36,151 bases of DNA from an uncultured Enterococcus sp. (GTDB lineage Bacteria; Bacillota; Bacilli; Lactobacillales; Enterococcaceae): assembly GCF_913775425.1 (NCBI RefSeq), contig NZ_CAJYIS010000051.1, positions 1 through 36,151 of the forward strand. The letters are read 5' to 3'. This document shows positions 8,463 through 16,756 of this stretch, in pieces (the first letter of the stretch is position 1; every line of letters starts with the position of its first letter). The translations under genes were made by a program, and so were the position numbers. The notes under the pieces are model-generated. The model was not told the origin of the DNA and did no database searches. It was given only the letters and a program-made list of their open reading frames with translations.

Positions 8463-9099
8463 CCTCTTTTTTATTTTCTTGCGCTTCGATTTTGTATACA
8501 AAATTTGGATCAATTGCTTGATCAAGCCCGTCAAATGCTTGCTGGATACGGCGTTCGACTTCCATCAAACCTTGTTCATCTACTTTTTTGATATCACTCA
8601 AATCAATCGGCTCACCAAAACGAACCGTGACGCGTTTACGTAAAAATAACCCTTTAAACGTCAATGGTCCTTGATACACACAAGGGACAACGCGTACTTT
8701 TGCCATTTTAGCGATCAAGGTCATTCCACCTTTTAGTTCAGTAGAATGTCTTGTTCCACTAGGAAACATGATCAAACTTAAATCAGTATTTTTCAAAATT
8801 TTAACTGGTGTTTTGATCGCACTTGGTCCTGGTTTTTTACGATCGACTGGAAAAGCATTCGCATGACGTAGGATAAAGGCCAAAACAGGATTTTTGAACA
8901 ATTCGACTTTTGCCATAAAGGCGAATTTTTTCGGACGTCCAGCCATCGCCAAATACAACGGATCCCACCATGTACGGTGCGGGGCAACTAAAATATAATT
9001 TTCTTCTTTTGGGAGCGCCTCTTTATTCTCATAATGAGCATTGCCATTGATGATAAAAAACACAAAGCGCACGACTCCACGCATAAATGTAAAAAACAT
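8455..9099 (-). CDS. plsC: 1-acyl-glycerol-3-phosphate acyltransferase (PlsC-type)
   Basis: About 214 residues. The acyltransferase HX4D motif is visible as HRTWWD (H41, D46), and motif III appears as FPSGTRH (112-118), where many family members have FPEGTRS. Motif IV appears as VPCVYQGP. These enzymes acylate lysophosphatidic acid at position 2 in phospholipid synthesis, at the membrane. The hydrophobic N-terminus (FFTFMRGVVRFVFFI) suits membrane attachment. The start at 9099 is preferred because AAAGGAA is well spaced before it. An ATG two codons earlier (9105) and another at 9156 are in frame but poorly placed for a ribosome binding site. The Glu-to-Ser change in motif III may be a lineage trait. 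Confidence 0.85.
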   Translation of the reverse strand: MFFTFMRGVVRFVFFIINGNAHYENKEALPKEENYILVAPHRTWWDPLYLAMAGRPKKFAFMAKVELFKNPVLAFILRHANAFPVDRKKPGPSAIKTPVKILKNTDLSLIMFPSGTRHSTELKGGMTLIAKMAKVRVVPCVYQGPLTFKGLFLRKRVTVRFGEPIDLSDIKKVDEQGLMEVERRIQQAFDGLDQAIDPNFVYKIEAQENKKEEA

Positions 9100-9146
9100 G
9101 GGCATTTCCTTTCTCGTTTCTACAAATAGTATGCAAGAAATTCGAC

Positions 9147-9197
9147 TACTTGACAAGTACTTTTACCGTTTCTTATTTAGAAAAAACACGTTATAAT
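9147..9197. promoter_or_regulatory. Divergent promoter region between plsC and the methyltransferase
   Basis: The palindrome TACTTGACAAGTA (9147-9159) holds TTGACA on the plus strand and TTGTCA on the minus strand, face to face. The minus TTGTCA is 17 bp from CATACT, a fair plsC promoter. On the plus strand a perfect TATAAT lies at 9192-9197, 22 bp before the ribosome binding site, without a good -35. Confidence 0.5.
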
Positions 9198-9227
9198 GGC
9201 TAGCGTATACTAGAAAGGAGTCCATTC

Positions 9228-9974
9228 ATGGTAGAACTTTATCCAAATGAGAGAATCGATCAATTATACGCTAATGATCGAAAAATCATCCAAAGCGATG
9301 AGGTCTTCTCGTTTTCACTTGATGCTGTCTTACTAGCCAATTTTCCACGGATCCCAAAACGAGGAAAAATCGTGGATCTTTGTGCCGGTAATGGAGCAGT
9401 CGGCTTATTTTTAAGTCAACGAACATCTGCTGAGATTATTCAGATCGAATTACAAGAGCGTCTAGCAGATATGGCGAAACGTAGCATTTTATTAAACGAA
9501 TTAGAACAGCAAATGACTGTCCATACACTCGATTTAAAAGATAGTCTAACAGCTGTGCAACATGACTCCGTCGATCTTGTGGTCTGTAATCCACCTTATT
9601 TTGTTGACGCACCTGATCACAAAAAAAATCCTAATCCACATTTAGCGATTGCGCGTCACGAGATCACAACCACACTCGATCAAGTCATCAAAAGCAGTAG
9701 TCAACTCTTAAAAACAACTGGTCGACTCGCCCTCGTTCACCGTCCTGAACGTTTTTTGGCGATTTTAGAGACGATGACAAAATACAATATCATCCCTAAA
9801 CGCGTGCAATTTGTCTATCCTAAAGCAGATAAAGATGCAAATATTCTATTGATCGAAGGGATTAAAGGTGGCAAAAAAGAAGGATTCATCGTCAGCCCCC
9901 CACTTTTTACACACGATCAAAATGGAGCGTATAGTACTGAAATGCACACAATGCTTTATGGTGAAGATCGATGA
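9228..9974 (+). CDS. tRNA1(Val) (adenine-N6)-methyltransferase family protein
   Basis: 248 residues, a class I SAM-dependent methyltransferase. Motif I is VDLCAGNGAVGLFL (SAM binding, about 49-62) and the catalytic motif IV is NPPYF (about 124-128), the signature of N6-adenine methylation. The best-known relatives are E. coli TrmN6 (YfiC), which modifies A37 of tRNA1(Val), and B. subtilis YabB. The ATG has AAAGGAG eight bases upstream. The stop overlaps the next gene's start by four bases (ATGA), so the two are translationally coupled, the same order as yabB-yazA in Bacillus. The RNA substrate here is inferred. Confidence 0.87.
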   Translation: MVELYPNERIDQLYANDRKIIQSDEVFSFSLDAVLLANFPRIPKRGKIVDLCAGNGAVGLFLSQRTSAEIIQIELQERLADMAKRSILLNELEQQMTVHTLDLKDSLTAVQHDSVDLVVCNPPYFVDAPDHKKNPNPHLAIARHEITTTLDQVIKSSSQLLKTTGRLALVHRPERFLAILETMTKYNIIPKRVQFVYPKADKDANILLIEGIKGGKKEGFIVSPPLFTHDQNGAYSTEMHTMLYGEDR

Positions 9975-10243
9975 GTATCCATTATTTCTACGTATTAGAA
10001 TGCCAAGACCATAGCTTTTACGCAGGCTACACGATCGACCCAAAACGGCGTTTAACCGAACATAACGACGGTCGCGGTGCTAAATACACCCGACTGCCTT
10101 CAAGACGCCCTCTTCAGATGATCCACTTAGAATCCTTTGATACCCGTTCACTTGCCATGAAAGCGGAAGCGGCCTTTAAAAAATTAAGCCGTAAGCAAAA
10201 AGAACAGTATCTAAAAAACACTCCGACTCTGCCATTACCTTAG
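9971..10243 (+). CDS. GIY-YIG domain protein (YazA/UPF0213 type)
   Basis: 90 residues, a stand-alone GIY-YIG nuclease fold. The motif appears as YFYVLECQDHSFYAGYT, followed by the conserved Arg (KRRLTEHN) and the late EAAFKKLSRKQKE helix. Members of this short family occur in most Firmicutes; their physiological role is not established. It overlaps the methyltransferase stop by four bases and ends in a terminator that also serves the convergent chloride channel gene. Confidence 0.87.
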   Translation: MSIHYFYVLECQDHSFYAGYTIDPKRRLTEHNDGRGAKYTRLPSRRPLQMIHLESFDTRSLAMKAEAAFKKLSRKQKEQYLKNTPTLPLP

Positions 10244-10259
10244 ACAGATCGGAGTGTTT
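10213..10259. terminator. Bidirectional terminator between GIY-YIG gene and ClC gene
   Basis: An 11-bp stem AAACACTCCGA (10216-10226) pairs with TCGGAGTGTTT (10249-10259) around a 22-base loop. The T-run is good on the minus strand (TTTTTT) and weaker on the plus strand. It includes the end of the plus-strand gene. Confidence 0.75.
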
Positions 10260-10261
10260 AC

Positions 10262-11473
10262 TTATTTTTCTAACCAAGCAATCTTTTGTTGGCCATAAAT
10301 ACTTTGATTAAAATTGAAAGCATACGAAAAGGCACAGGCGATAAAGAAAAATGGTAACGTCTCATATCCAAATACTTCTGCACCAATAAAAATAGGTGCT
10401 AAAATCGTATTCGTGGCACTACCAAAAACACTTGCATACCCTAATGCTGCGATGAGTAAAACTGGAAGTCCTAAAACTGAAGCCAATACGACACCTAGTG
10501 TAGTTCCGATCGCAAATAGTGGTGTGACTTCCCCACCTTGAAATCCGGCACTCAATGTGATGACCGTCAGTAGTAGTTTCAGCAGCCAATCATAACGATA
10601 AATGGCTTCAGAACTAAATGTTCCTTCGATCAAATTCATCCCTAAACTAGCGTAACGTCCATTGAAAAACAAGAGGATCAACAAGCCCACAAGCGCTCCG
10701 ACGATCAAAATACGTAACATCGGACTTGGTATCACTCGTTGTGTTAGTTGCTTGCCTTTTTTTAATAAGTAAGCAAATAATGCACCACATAGTCCAAATA
10801 AAATTCCACAGATTACAATCTTGACAAACACGATGGGTGTGATTGAAATATCCGGTACGATCTCAAAATGAAATTTTTCTAACCCGAGTAAATGAGACAA
10901 ACTACTCGCTATAAAGGACGCGACAAGTGTAGGAATCAAGACTTGATAACGCATTCGTCCTACGACTAAAACTTCTAATGCAAAAAAAATCGCCGCGATC
11001 GGTGTCTGAAACAATCCTGAAAATCCAGCAGCCATCCCGATGACCACAAATTCCCGACGATCGATACGCTTTGATAATGAACCAAACCACTGACCGATCG
11101 TGCCACCGATTTGGATTGCAACACCTTCACGACCAGCACTTCCACCAAAGAAATGCGTGATCCAAGTACCGACTGTCACAAAAATCACCAAACGTTTCGG
11201 AATCTCAACGTCCTCTCCATGACCGGCTTTAAATACTAGATTCATCCCTTGTACACTTTCTTTTCCATAGCGCAAAAAGAAAAACATAAAGATCAAGCCC
11301 GCAGGACCTAGTAATAAGAAAATCCACGGTCTCAATTCATGAGAAGTTGCGATCAACCATAATAATACACGTCCAAATAAGACATCTAAGCCACTTACGA
11401 TCACGCCGATAGCGATGCTAATAAACAGCAAGCTCGCCCAACGATCGATGCGGTCTTTTAATAATTCTTGCAT
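10262..11473 (-). CDS. ClC-family chloride channel or chloride/proton antiporter
   Basis: 403 residues with about ten hydrophobic segments. The ClC selectivity-filter motifs are visible: GGSAGREG (110-117, with the gating Glu at 116) and GGEVTPLFAIGTTLG late in the protein. It lacks cytosolic CBS domains. The presence of the gating glutamate fits a proton-coupled antiporter, but the mode cannot be decided from sequence. The gene starts 20 bp after the efp terminator with GGAGG in the gap and no promoter, so it is probably expressed by read-through from efp. Confidence 0.87.
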   Translation of the reverse strand: MQELLKDRIDRWASLLFISIAIGVIVSGLDVLFGRVLLWLIATSHELRPWIFLLLGPAGLIFMFFFLRYGKESVQGMNLVFKAGHGEDVEIPKRLVIFVTVGTWITHFFGGSAGREGVAIQIGGTIGQWFGSLSKRIDRREFVVIGMAAGFSGLFQTPIAAIFFALEVLVVGRMRYQVLIPTLVASFIASSLSHLLGLEKFHFEIVPDISITPIVFVKIVICGILFGLCGALFAYLLKKGKQLTQRVIPSPMLRILIVGALVGLLILLFFNGRYASLGMNLIEGTFSSEAIYRYDWLLKLLLTVITLSAGFQGGEVTPLFAIGTTLGVVLASVLGLPVLLIAALGYASVFGSATNTILAPIFIGAEVFGYETLPFFFIACAFSYAFNFNQSIYGQQKIAWLEK

Positions 11474-11493
11474 CCTATTTCCTCCAACTTAAA

Positions 11494-11534
11494 CGAAAAA
11501 AGCTGACTATGCCGCAAGCGGTACAGTCAGCTTT
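11494..11534 (-). terminator. Intrinsic terminator after efp
   Basis: The stem AAAGCTGACT (11499-11508) pairs with AGTCAGCTTT (11525-11534), with further pairing inside (GCCGC/GCGGT), then a T-run on the minus strand. It ends about 20 bp before the ClC start codon. Confidence 0.82.
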
Positions 11535-11538
11535 CGTA

Positions 11539-12102
11539 TTATTTGCTTGCGCGTTTTACGTAAGTACCTTCTGCGGTATTGATTTCAAGTGCTTCGCCAG
11601 CTTCTACGAAATCTGGTACGTTGACAACTAAACCAGTTTCCATTGTAGCCGGTTTACCAGAACCCGTTACTGTTGCCCCTTTGATTGAAGGTTGTGTTTC
11701 AGCAACAGTCAATACGACAGTTGTTGGCAATTGGATCCCAATCACTTCATCACCAAAGAATTGGATTTTCACTTCCATGTTTTCTAAGATATATTTCATT
11801 TCGTTTTCCACAGTGTTTACTGGGATTTCGTATTGATCATATGTACCTAGATCCATGAAGAATGCTGTATCGTCCATTGTGTATAAGTATTGTACAGTAT
11901 TGGTATCGATGTGTGCTTTTTCAAATTTTTCTTCTGGACGGAATGTTGTATCGTAAGTCGCGCCAGAACGCACATCGCGTAATTTCATACGCATTACTGT
12001 ATTTCCTTTACCTGGTTTGTGGTGACTTGCGTCTAATACTTTAATTAATTTACCGTCTTGAACAAATGTCATTCCAGCTTTTAAATCGCTTGCTGATATC
12101 AT
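11539..12102 (-). CDS. efp: Translation elongation factor P
   Basis: 187 residues, the standard length. EF-P relieves ribosome stalling at consecutive prolines. The N-terminal KOW-like domain contains HHKPGKGNT; Lys32 in this loop is the site modified (5-aminopentanol) in B. subtilis EF-P. Two OB-fold domains follow. The ATG has AAAGGAG nine bases upstream. A -10 candidate TACAAT with an upstream TG lies about 40 bp before the start. This window encodes several proline-rich surface proteins (the pilin linkers and the LysM-CAP repeat), which would be natural EF-P clients. Confidence 0.96.
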   Translation of the reverse strand: MISASDLKAGMTFVQDGKLIKVLDASHHKPGKGNTVMRMKLRDVRSGATYDTTFRPEEKFEKAHIDTNTVQYLYTMDDTAFFMDLGTYDQYEIPVNTVENEMKYILENMEVKIQFFGDEVIGIQLPTTVVLTVAETQPSIKGATVTGSGKPATMETGLVVNVPDFVEAGEALEINTAEGTYVKRASK

Positions 12103-12212
12103 GTGAACGTCTCCTTTGTGTTTAAATAGTCCTTAGTCATTGTACCAAAAAGTCCAGTATTGCGCTAGTTTCATTCGCTATTTTTCACAAAAGAGCCATA
12201 ATCACACTTTTC

Positions 12213-13031
12213 TTAAAAGGCAACTAACAATGTATCGCTATGCTCATCTTCTAAGAATTTTTTCACCGCATCACTTGTTACAGCTTTTTTCAATGCTTTG
12301 ATTTTTTCAGAATCTTGGTTGTCTTCACGAGCGACTAATTGGATCGAAAAACGGCTATCTGGTGTTTTTTCTAAAAAGAGCGCATCACTTGGTTTTAACC
12401 CGATTTTAGCGATATATGTTGGATAGTTATAAACCATCGCGACATCTGGTTCGCTATACGCTTCAGCTAAATTCAACAGATCAACAGACATGAATTCAAA
12501 GTTTTTCGGATTTTCGACGATATCTTTGACAGTACCGTTAGCACCCACACCATCTTTTAACGTGATGATACCATAGTCATTTAAAATAGCTAAGGCACGT
12601 CCTTCATTTGACACATCACTTGGTAGTGCGATCTTACTATTTTCAGGTAATGCGTCGATCGAATCATACTCTTTTGAATAAAATCCTACTTTGGCATCGT
12701 AGATTGGTTGTAACGCTACTAAAGTCGCATTCTTTTCTTGATTGTATTTTTCCATGAATGGTTTATGTTGTGCTAGACTTGCATCGGCTTCTTCACCCAT
12801 AACCATATCATTATACGCGACATTATCATTTACTTGAACCAATTGGATATCCCAACCATCTTTTTTGGCTTCTTTTGCGGCTACTTTTACGATATCGGTC
12901 ATTGGAGGCGCTTGTGCGGCTACTTTAATGACTTTATCTTCTTGTTTGCTATCGGTTTTCTCACTTGTCCCACAAGCACCTAATCCGATCATTGTTGCGA
13001 ATGCTACTACACCTAATACCCATTTTTTCAT
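12213..13031 (-). CDS. metQ: MetQ/NlpA-type substrate-binding lipoprotein
   Basis: 272 residues. The signal peptide ends in the lipobox LGAC (Cys20), so it is lipid-anchored outside the membrane. The rest matches the NlpA family that binds D- and L-methionine for the MetNI importer. It is the last gene of the lplA-metN-metI-metQ operon, 12 bp after metI. No clear terminator hairpin follows within the 110 bp before efp. Methionine is the family's usual substrate; other NlpA-like proteins bind related amino acids or dipeptides. Confidence 0.9.
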   Translation of the reverse strand: MKKWVLGVVAFATMIGLGACGTSEKTDSKQEDKVIKVAAQAPPMTDIVKVAAKEAKKDGWDIQLVQVNDNVAYNDMVMGEEADASLAQHKPFMEKYNQEKNATLVALQPIYDAKVGFYSKEYDSIDALPENSKIALPSDVSNEGRALAILNDYGIITLKDGVGANGTVKDIVENPKNFEFMSVDLLNLAEAYSEPDVAMVYNYPTYIAKIGLKPSDALFLEKTPDSRFSIQLVAREDNQDSEKIKALKKAVTSDAVKKFLEDEHSDTLLVAF

Positions 13032-13043
13032 GTTGCTTTCTTC

Positions 13044-13715
13044 CTACTTTCTTTTATCTATTTTTCTAGCTAGTGCGTTTCCACCTAGCTGAATTCCAAA
13101 CACACAAACGATCATAAAGACGATCGCCACATACATGATGCCATATTCATAACGCTGATACCCATAACGGATCGCAAAATCACCGATCCCGCCACCTCCG
13201 ACGATCCCCATCACGGTAGAATAACTGACTAAACTGACTGTCGTTGTCGTAAAGGCTAATACAAGCCCACTTCTTGCTTCGACAAGTAAAAAATGCCAAA
13301 TCAATTGCCACTGGGTCACACCTAAAGAATCGGCCAACTGATGGGTCGCTTCAGGTAGATCCAATAATACTTGTTCAACTAAACGCGCAAAGATCGCGAT
13401 TGCCACAATACTCAATGGCACAGCCGCTGGTATCGGACCAAATGCACGCCCTACAAGTACGCGGGTTACAGGAATCAATGTAACGACAAGTAATAAATAC
13501 GGGAACGAACGAATCAATGTAATGATGAAATTTAAACTGTAATATAAAAAGGGATGGTTGTGTTTTTGGGAGGGGTTGACTAAATAAAGAGAAACGCCTA
13601 AAGGCAATCCAATAACTAAGCAAAATACTAACGAGATGCTCATCATGATTGCAGTTTCTTTTAAAGAAACGACTAATTCAGGCCAATAAAACAAGACAGT
13701 ATCAAAAGTATCCAT
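13044..13715 (-). CDS. metI: Methionine ABC transporter permease
   Basis: 223 residues with five predicted membrane segments, typical of MetI. The permease EAA loop that contacts the ATPase is seen as DLPEATHQLADSLGVTQWQLIWHFLLVEA. The C-terminal GGGGIGDFAIRYGYQRYE stretch is characteristic. Its start overlaps the last base of the metN stop, so translation is coupled. Confidence 0.93.
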   Translation of the reverse strand: MDTFDTVLFYWPELVVSLKETAIMMSISLVFCLVIGLPLGVSLYLVNPSQKHNHPFLYYSLNFIITLIRSFPYLLLVVTLIPVTRVLVGRAFGPIPAAVPLSIVAIAIFARLVEQVLLDLPEATHQLADSLGVTQWQLIWHFLLVEARSGLVLAFTTTTVSLVSYSTVMGIVGGGGIGDFAIRYGYQRYEYGIMYVAIVFMIVCVFGIQLGGNALARKIDKRK

Positions 13716-14434
13716 TAGACAAACCTCGCTTTCACAGTCTCAAAGTAATTGAGTTCATTCTGATCAACGGTCTCTGGATGATTGAGGACTTCACCTAAAT
13801 ACTGACTATTTTCAAATACAAGTACGCGGGTACAGAGTTGTTTGACAGTCTCAAGTTCATGACTGACAAATAAGATCGTGGGAGAAAATCGCTGATGGAC
13901 TTTCTTTAATAACATAATGATTTCTTTTGTATTGGTTTCATCAAGTGCACTTGTTGCTTCGTCGCACAATAAGAACTTGGGTCGTCTTACTAATGCACGC
14001 GCAATCGCTACACGTTGTTTTTCACCACCAGATAGCGAAGCAGGATACATGTTTGCTTTATCCGCTAAGCCAACAAAATGCAGTAATTCTGCTACGAGCT
14101 CTGGATTTTTTTGCCGTTGGATTTTCAGCGGTAAGGCGATATTTTCGATTACAGTCAAATTATTCAATAAATCAAACTGTTGAAAGATCACGCCCATATT
14201 CGCTTTTTGCATCCGTAGCGCTTTTTTGGACAACTGTTGCAATTCTTGTCCATCGATGCGAATCTTTCCGGTAGTCGGATGTTCTACACCGTTGATCAAA
14301 CGAAGCAAGGTACTTTTTCCAGAACCACTTTTGCCAACGATCCCTACGATCTCATCATCTGAGATCGTTAAAGAGAGATTGGCTAAAGCTTGCGTCGCTT
14401 GATAAGTTTTACTGATATCGATCAATTCGATCAT
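13715..14434 (-). CDS. metN: Methionine importer ATPase, short form lacking the NIL domain
   Basis: 239 residues. It has Walker A (GKSGSGKST), signature LSGGEKQRVAIAR, Walker B (FLLCDEATSALD) and the switch His (FVSHE). E. coli and B. subtilis MetN are about 340 residues because of a C-terminal NIL/C2 domain that binds methionine and inhibits transport. Here the protein stops right after the ATPase domain, and the next gene overlaps the stop, so the domain is absent rather than split off. The gene starts 12 bp after lplA. Confidence 0.88.
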   Translation of the reverse strand: MIELIDISKTYQATQALANLSLTISDDEIVGIVGKSGSGKSTLLRLINGVEHPTTGKIRIDGQELQQLSKKALRMQKANMGVIFQQFDLLNNLTVIENIALPLKIQRQKNPELVAELLHFVGLADKANMYPASLSGGEKQRVAIARALVRRPKFLLCDEATSALDETNTKEIIMLLKKVHQRFSPTILFVSHELETVKQLCTRVLVFENSQYLGEVLNHPETVDQNELNYFETVKARFV

Positions 14435-14446
14435 GTATATTCTCCT

Positions 14447-15463
14447 TTACGCAAACAATAACGATAAGCATTCTTCATTCGTCAAATGTAAAATATAATC
14501 AGACAATGTACACGTAGCTAACACGTCTGAGATCGCTTGATAACGAAACGGTTGTCCACGTAGTTTTTCTTCCAATTCAGATACTGGTAAACTCCCAAAG
14601 AAATCACCTAAAAAACGAATGTGCGCGATACGGCCTTCACTTGTCGCCACTTGAACTTCTACGATCCCAACTTTAGGAATACGTACACGATTTTTCAATT
14701 CAAATGCCGGTGACTTCCCGAAGATCCAATCGGTATTCGCATATTTACTGCGAAACAGTTTTTCGATCTCTTGCTCATCTTGTTTTGATAGATGCAATTC
14801 TTTATCTTTGATTTGTGAAAATGAATCAGCTTGATACAATTGTAAGAGTAACTGATCACGAAACGCTTCGGTCGTTGCAGTCTGATAATCTGAAGTAAGC
14901 AGCGGTTTAAGGTTCGTTACATTTTTACGAACCGACGGGGTGGCTTTTGAGGCGATTTTTTCTTTGTTTACGGTCAAAATCTGTTGCAAGACGTCTAGGT
15001 CAACATCATACATCAAGGTTCCATGAGAATATGTACGATCATGTTTGCTATACATCGCATTACCAGAAAATTTACGACCGTCATGATATAGATCATTGCG
15101 TCCACCAGCATAGACCTTTTTGGCACCCATGGCTTTCAAAGCTTCTAAAATCGGTGTCGTCACTCCTTCATAATCACCAAACGTCACGTCACCTTTTCGA
15201 CTTACGAAACTAAAACTCAAGTTCCCTAAATCATCATAAACAGCTCCACCACCAGAGATTCTTCGTGTCAGTGTAATATTTTGCTCACGCAAATATGTCA
15301 AATCGATTTCTTCATACACATTTTGGTTCCGCCCAATTATAACACAGGGTTCCTGTATATATAACAGAAGCAACGGTTCATCTAATGGTGCATGATCCAT
15401 GACATATTCTTCAGTGGCTAAATTCCGACGAATATCACGACTAGGCATTATATAATAGCGCAT
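14447..15463 (-). CDS. lplA: Lipoate-protein ligase
   Basis: 338 residues, full length with both the catalytic domain and the C-terminal accessory domain. The ligase motif RRISGGGAVY (67-76) and the lipoate-binding GRNDLYHDGRKFSG with Lys131 are present. The enzyme activates free lipoate with ATP and attaches it to lipoyl domains of 2-oxoacid dehydrogenases and GcvH. The gene is the first of an operon with metN, metI and metQ. The start is ATG at 15463; the ribosome binding site is modest (GTAGGAAG). The promoter lies just upstream. Confidence 0.93.
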   Translation of the reverse strand: MRYYIMPSRDIRRNLATEEYVMDHAPLDEPLLLLYIQEPCVIIGRNQNVYEEIDLTYLREQNITLTRRISGGGAVYDDLGNLSFSFVSRKGDVTFGDYEGVTTPILEALKAMGAKKVYAGGRNDLYHDGRKFSGNAMYSKHDRTYSHGTLMYDVDLDVLQQILTVNKEKIASKATPSVRKNVTNLKPLLTSDYQTATTEAFRDQLLLQLYQADSFSQIKDKELHLSKQDEQEIEKLFRSKYANTDWIFGKSPAFELKNRVRIPKVGIVEVQVATSEGRIAHIRFLGDFFGSLPVSELEEKLRGQPFRYQAISDVLATCTLSDYILHLTNEECLSLLFA

Positions 15464-15538
15464 AACTTCCTACTTTCTCGTTTGCCTCTTTTCGATTTGA
15501 TGGACAACCCAGACAAACTGTACTTATTATTCATAAGA

Positions 15539-15567
15539 ACTGTATCATCTTATCTTATAAAAAACAA
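15539..15567 (-). promoter_or_regulatory. Promoter of the lplA-metNIQ operon
   Basis: Minus-strand TTGTTT (plus 15562-15567), 17-bp spacer, extended -10 TGA-TACAGT (plus 15539-15544). The leader is about 70 nt, too short for a T-box, and no S-box motifs are seen. Confidence 0.6.
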
Positions 15568-15579
15568 GCGTTTCACACT

Positions 15580-15614
15580 AAAAAAAGCAACCACATCAAT
15601 TCTGTGGTTGCTTT
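15580..15614 (-). terminator. Intrinsic terminator after the GH25 lysozyme gene
   Basis: A 12-bp stem AAAGCAACCACA (15584-15595) pairs with TGTGGTTGCTTT (15603-15614), seven-base loop, T-run on the minus strand. Confidence 0.88.
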
Positions 15615-15617
15615 GAT

Positions 15618-16478
15618 TTATAACAATTGACCGTAACTTGAAAATGTCCCTAGCGCCAAGTAGCCCTTACTACCATCCGCACGAGCTTGCTCACCCCATA
15701 GATATCCTTCTTTGATATGGATATTTTGGATACGGACTAAAGCATCTTTAGGAAGTAGCGTAATCTCTTTAGAGGTGATGGTCGGAGCCGTTCGTAAATA
15801 AATCGGTGCTTGTAAGCGAAATGTTCGCATCTTAATTCCTTCTTTCTCATTTACTGGTGTTTTCGATGCCTCTACCTTAGCTGAAGATGGAAACAATTGT
15901 TCAAACGTTACGTGATTTAAGCGATTAAGATCTAATGGTCCATTATAGCCTTTAAGGCGACCATTTGAGGTAAATTGATGCAAGTCGAATCGCGTTGTCG
16001 CTGTTGGCGTACTACCTTCAAAAATACCTGTGTTACGACCATATGTCGGGATCCAAATCGCATCAAATGCTGTAGTGTCTAGATTTAATTGTGCATACAG
16101 ATGATTGGCGATATACGCACCAACATATTTGGCACCACAATCTTTCAATGTTTGACGATAGATCTCGCATCCTCTACGCATATCTGACATTGACTGCTCT
16201 TCCACATCTAACCACCAAAATACAGGATCAAATGCTTTCGCACGTTCATAAAAAGCACGCGCCTCTTTTATCATTTGTGCTTCAGAATCTCCCCTCACCC
16301 AAGCATATACCGCACAAGGGATCTTGTATTGCTGAAATGCTCGTAAATGTTCTTTAAAGTAGTCGTCTTCTTTTGCAAATCCGTACTGTACACGGATAAT
16401 GACGCCCGTTACTTGTGGAGCGAGTAACGCCATGTTGATTTGGTCGGGCCGTTGCCATTCACTAATGTCGATAATCAT
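15618..16478 (-). CDS. GH25 lysozyme with C-terminal SH3-like domain, no signal peptide
   Basis: 286 residues. The GH25 muramidase barrel starts at residue 1 with IDISEWQ (D4) and contains the catalytic WWLDVEE (D91, E93). The C-terminal 70 residues (about 217-286) look like a bacterial SH3 wall-binding domain. The family cuts the beta-1,4 bond between N-acetylmuramic acid and N-acetylglucosamine. The protein has no signal peptide or membrane segment, so it resembles a phage endolysin or an intracellular autolysin, yet no holin or phage genes are near. It is the last gene of a cluster headed by a ComX-like sigma gene with DUF1659 and DUF2922. A terminator hairpin sits only 15 bp before its ATG; AAGGAG follows the hairpin. 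Export or release route is unknown. Confidence 0.85.
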   Translation of the reverse strand: MIIDISEWQRPDQINMALLAPQVTGVIIRVQYGFAKEDDYFKEHLRAFQQYKIPCAVYAWVRGDSEAQMIKEARAFYERAKAFDPVFWWLDVEEQSMSDMRRGCEIYRQTLKDCGAKYVGAYIANHLYAQLNLDTTAFDAIWIPTYGRNTGIFEGSTPTATTRFDLHQFTSNGRLKGYNGPLDLNRLNHVTFEQLFPSSAKVEASKTPVNEKEGIKMRTFRLQAPIYLRTAPTITSKEITLLPKDALVRIQNIHIKEGYLWGEQARADGSKGYLALGTFSSYGQLL

Positions 16479-16492
16479 TGAATTCTCCTTTC

Positions 16493-16523
16493 AAAAAAAT
16501 CCACGTGTACACGACACGTGGAT
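16493..16523 (-). terminator. Terminator-like hairpin in front of the GH25 gene
   Basis: A 9-bp stem ATCCACGTG (16499-16507) pairs with CACGTGGAT (16515-16523), followed on the minus strand by seven T (plus 16493-16499). It lies between DUF2922 and the lysozyme ribosome binding site. Confidence 0.8.
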
Positions 16524-16530
16524 CGATTGT

Positions 16531-16743
16531 TTAAAATAGCTCTGTTTCGATCGTTTCAACATATTTTGCTGACTCTGTTTTTTGATACAATAAGATGCCG
16601 TCTTTTGCAAAAACATTCAAACTTGCTAACTTGTCTGCAGCTGCTTTCACTTCTTGAGCACTAAGATTTTCAGAAGCGATAGTGGGACTAAATGAGTGTT
16701 TTTTACCTAATTCATTTGAGAACGTCACATGTAATTTTTTCAT
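16531..16743 (-). CDS. DUF2922 family small protein
   Basis: 70 residues: begins MKKLHVTFSNELGKKHSFS and continues with a helix and short strands, the pattern of DUF2922. The function is unknown. In many Bacilli, as recalled, DUF2922 and DUF1659 genes sit side by side, often with a YvrJ-like gene. Here no YvrJ-like frame was found. It follows DUF1659 by 13 bp with AGGAGG in the gap and is followed by a terminator hairpin. Soluble, no signal peptide. Confidence 0.8.
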   Translation of the reverse strand: MKKLHVTFSNELGKKHSFSPTIASENLSAQEVKAAADKLASLNVFAKDGILLYQKTESAKYVETIETELF

Positions 16744-16756
16744 TTATTTATTCCTC

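Noticed and set aside
9099-9156. Longer plsC start at 9156
   Set aside because: The extra 19 residues lack family resemblance and there is no good ribosome binding site; AAAGGAA fits the later ATG.
9150-9197. TTGACA (9150-9155) and TATAAT (9192-9197) as one strong promoter
   Set aside because: The spacer is 36 bp, twice the workable length. They must belong to different promoters.
15464-15580. S-box or T-box riboswitch before lplA-metNIQ
   Set aside because: The leader after the predicted promoter is only about 70 nt and none of the conserved motifs is seen.
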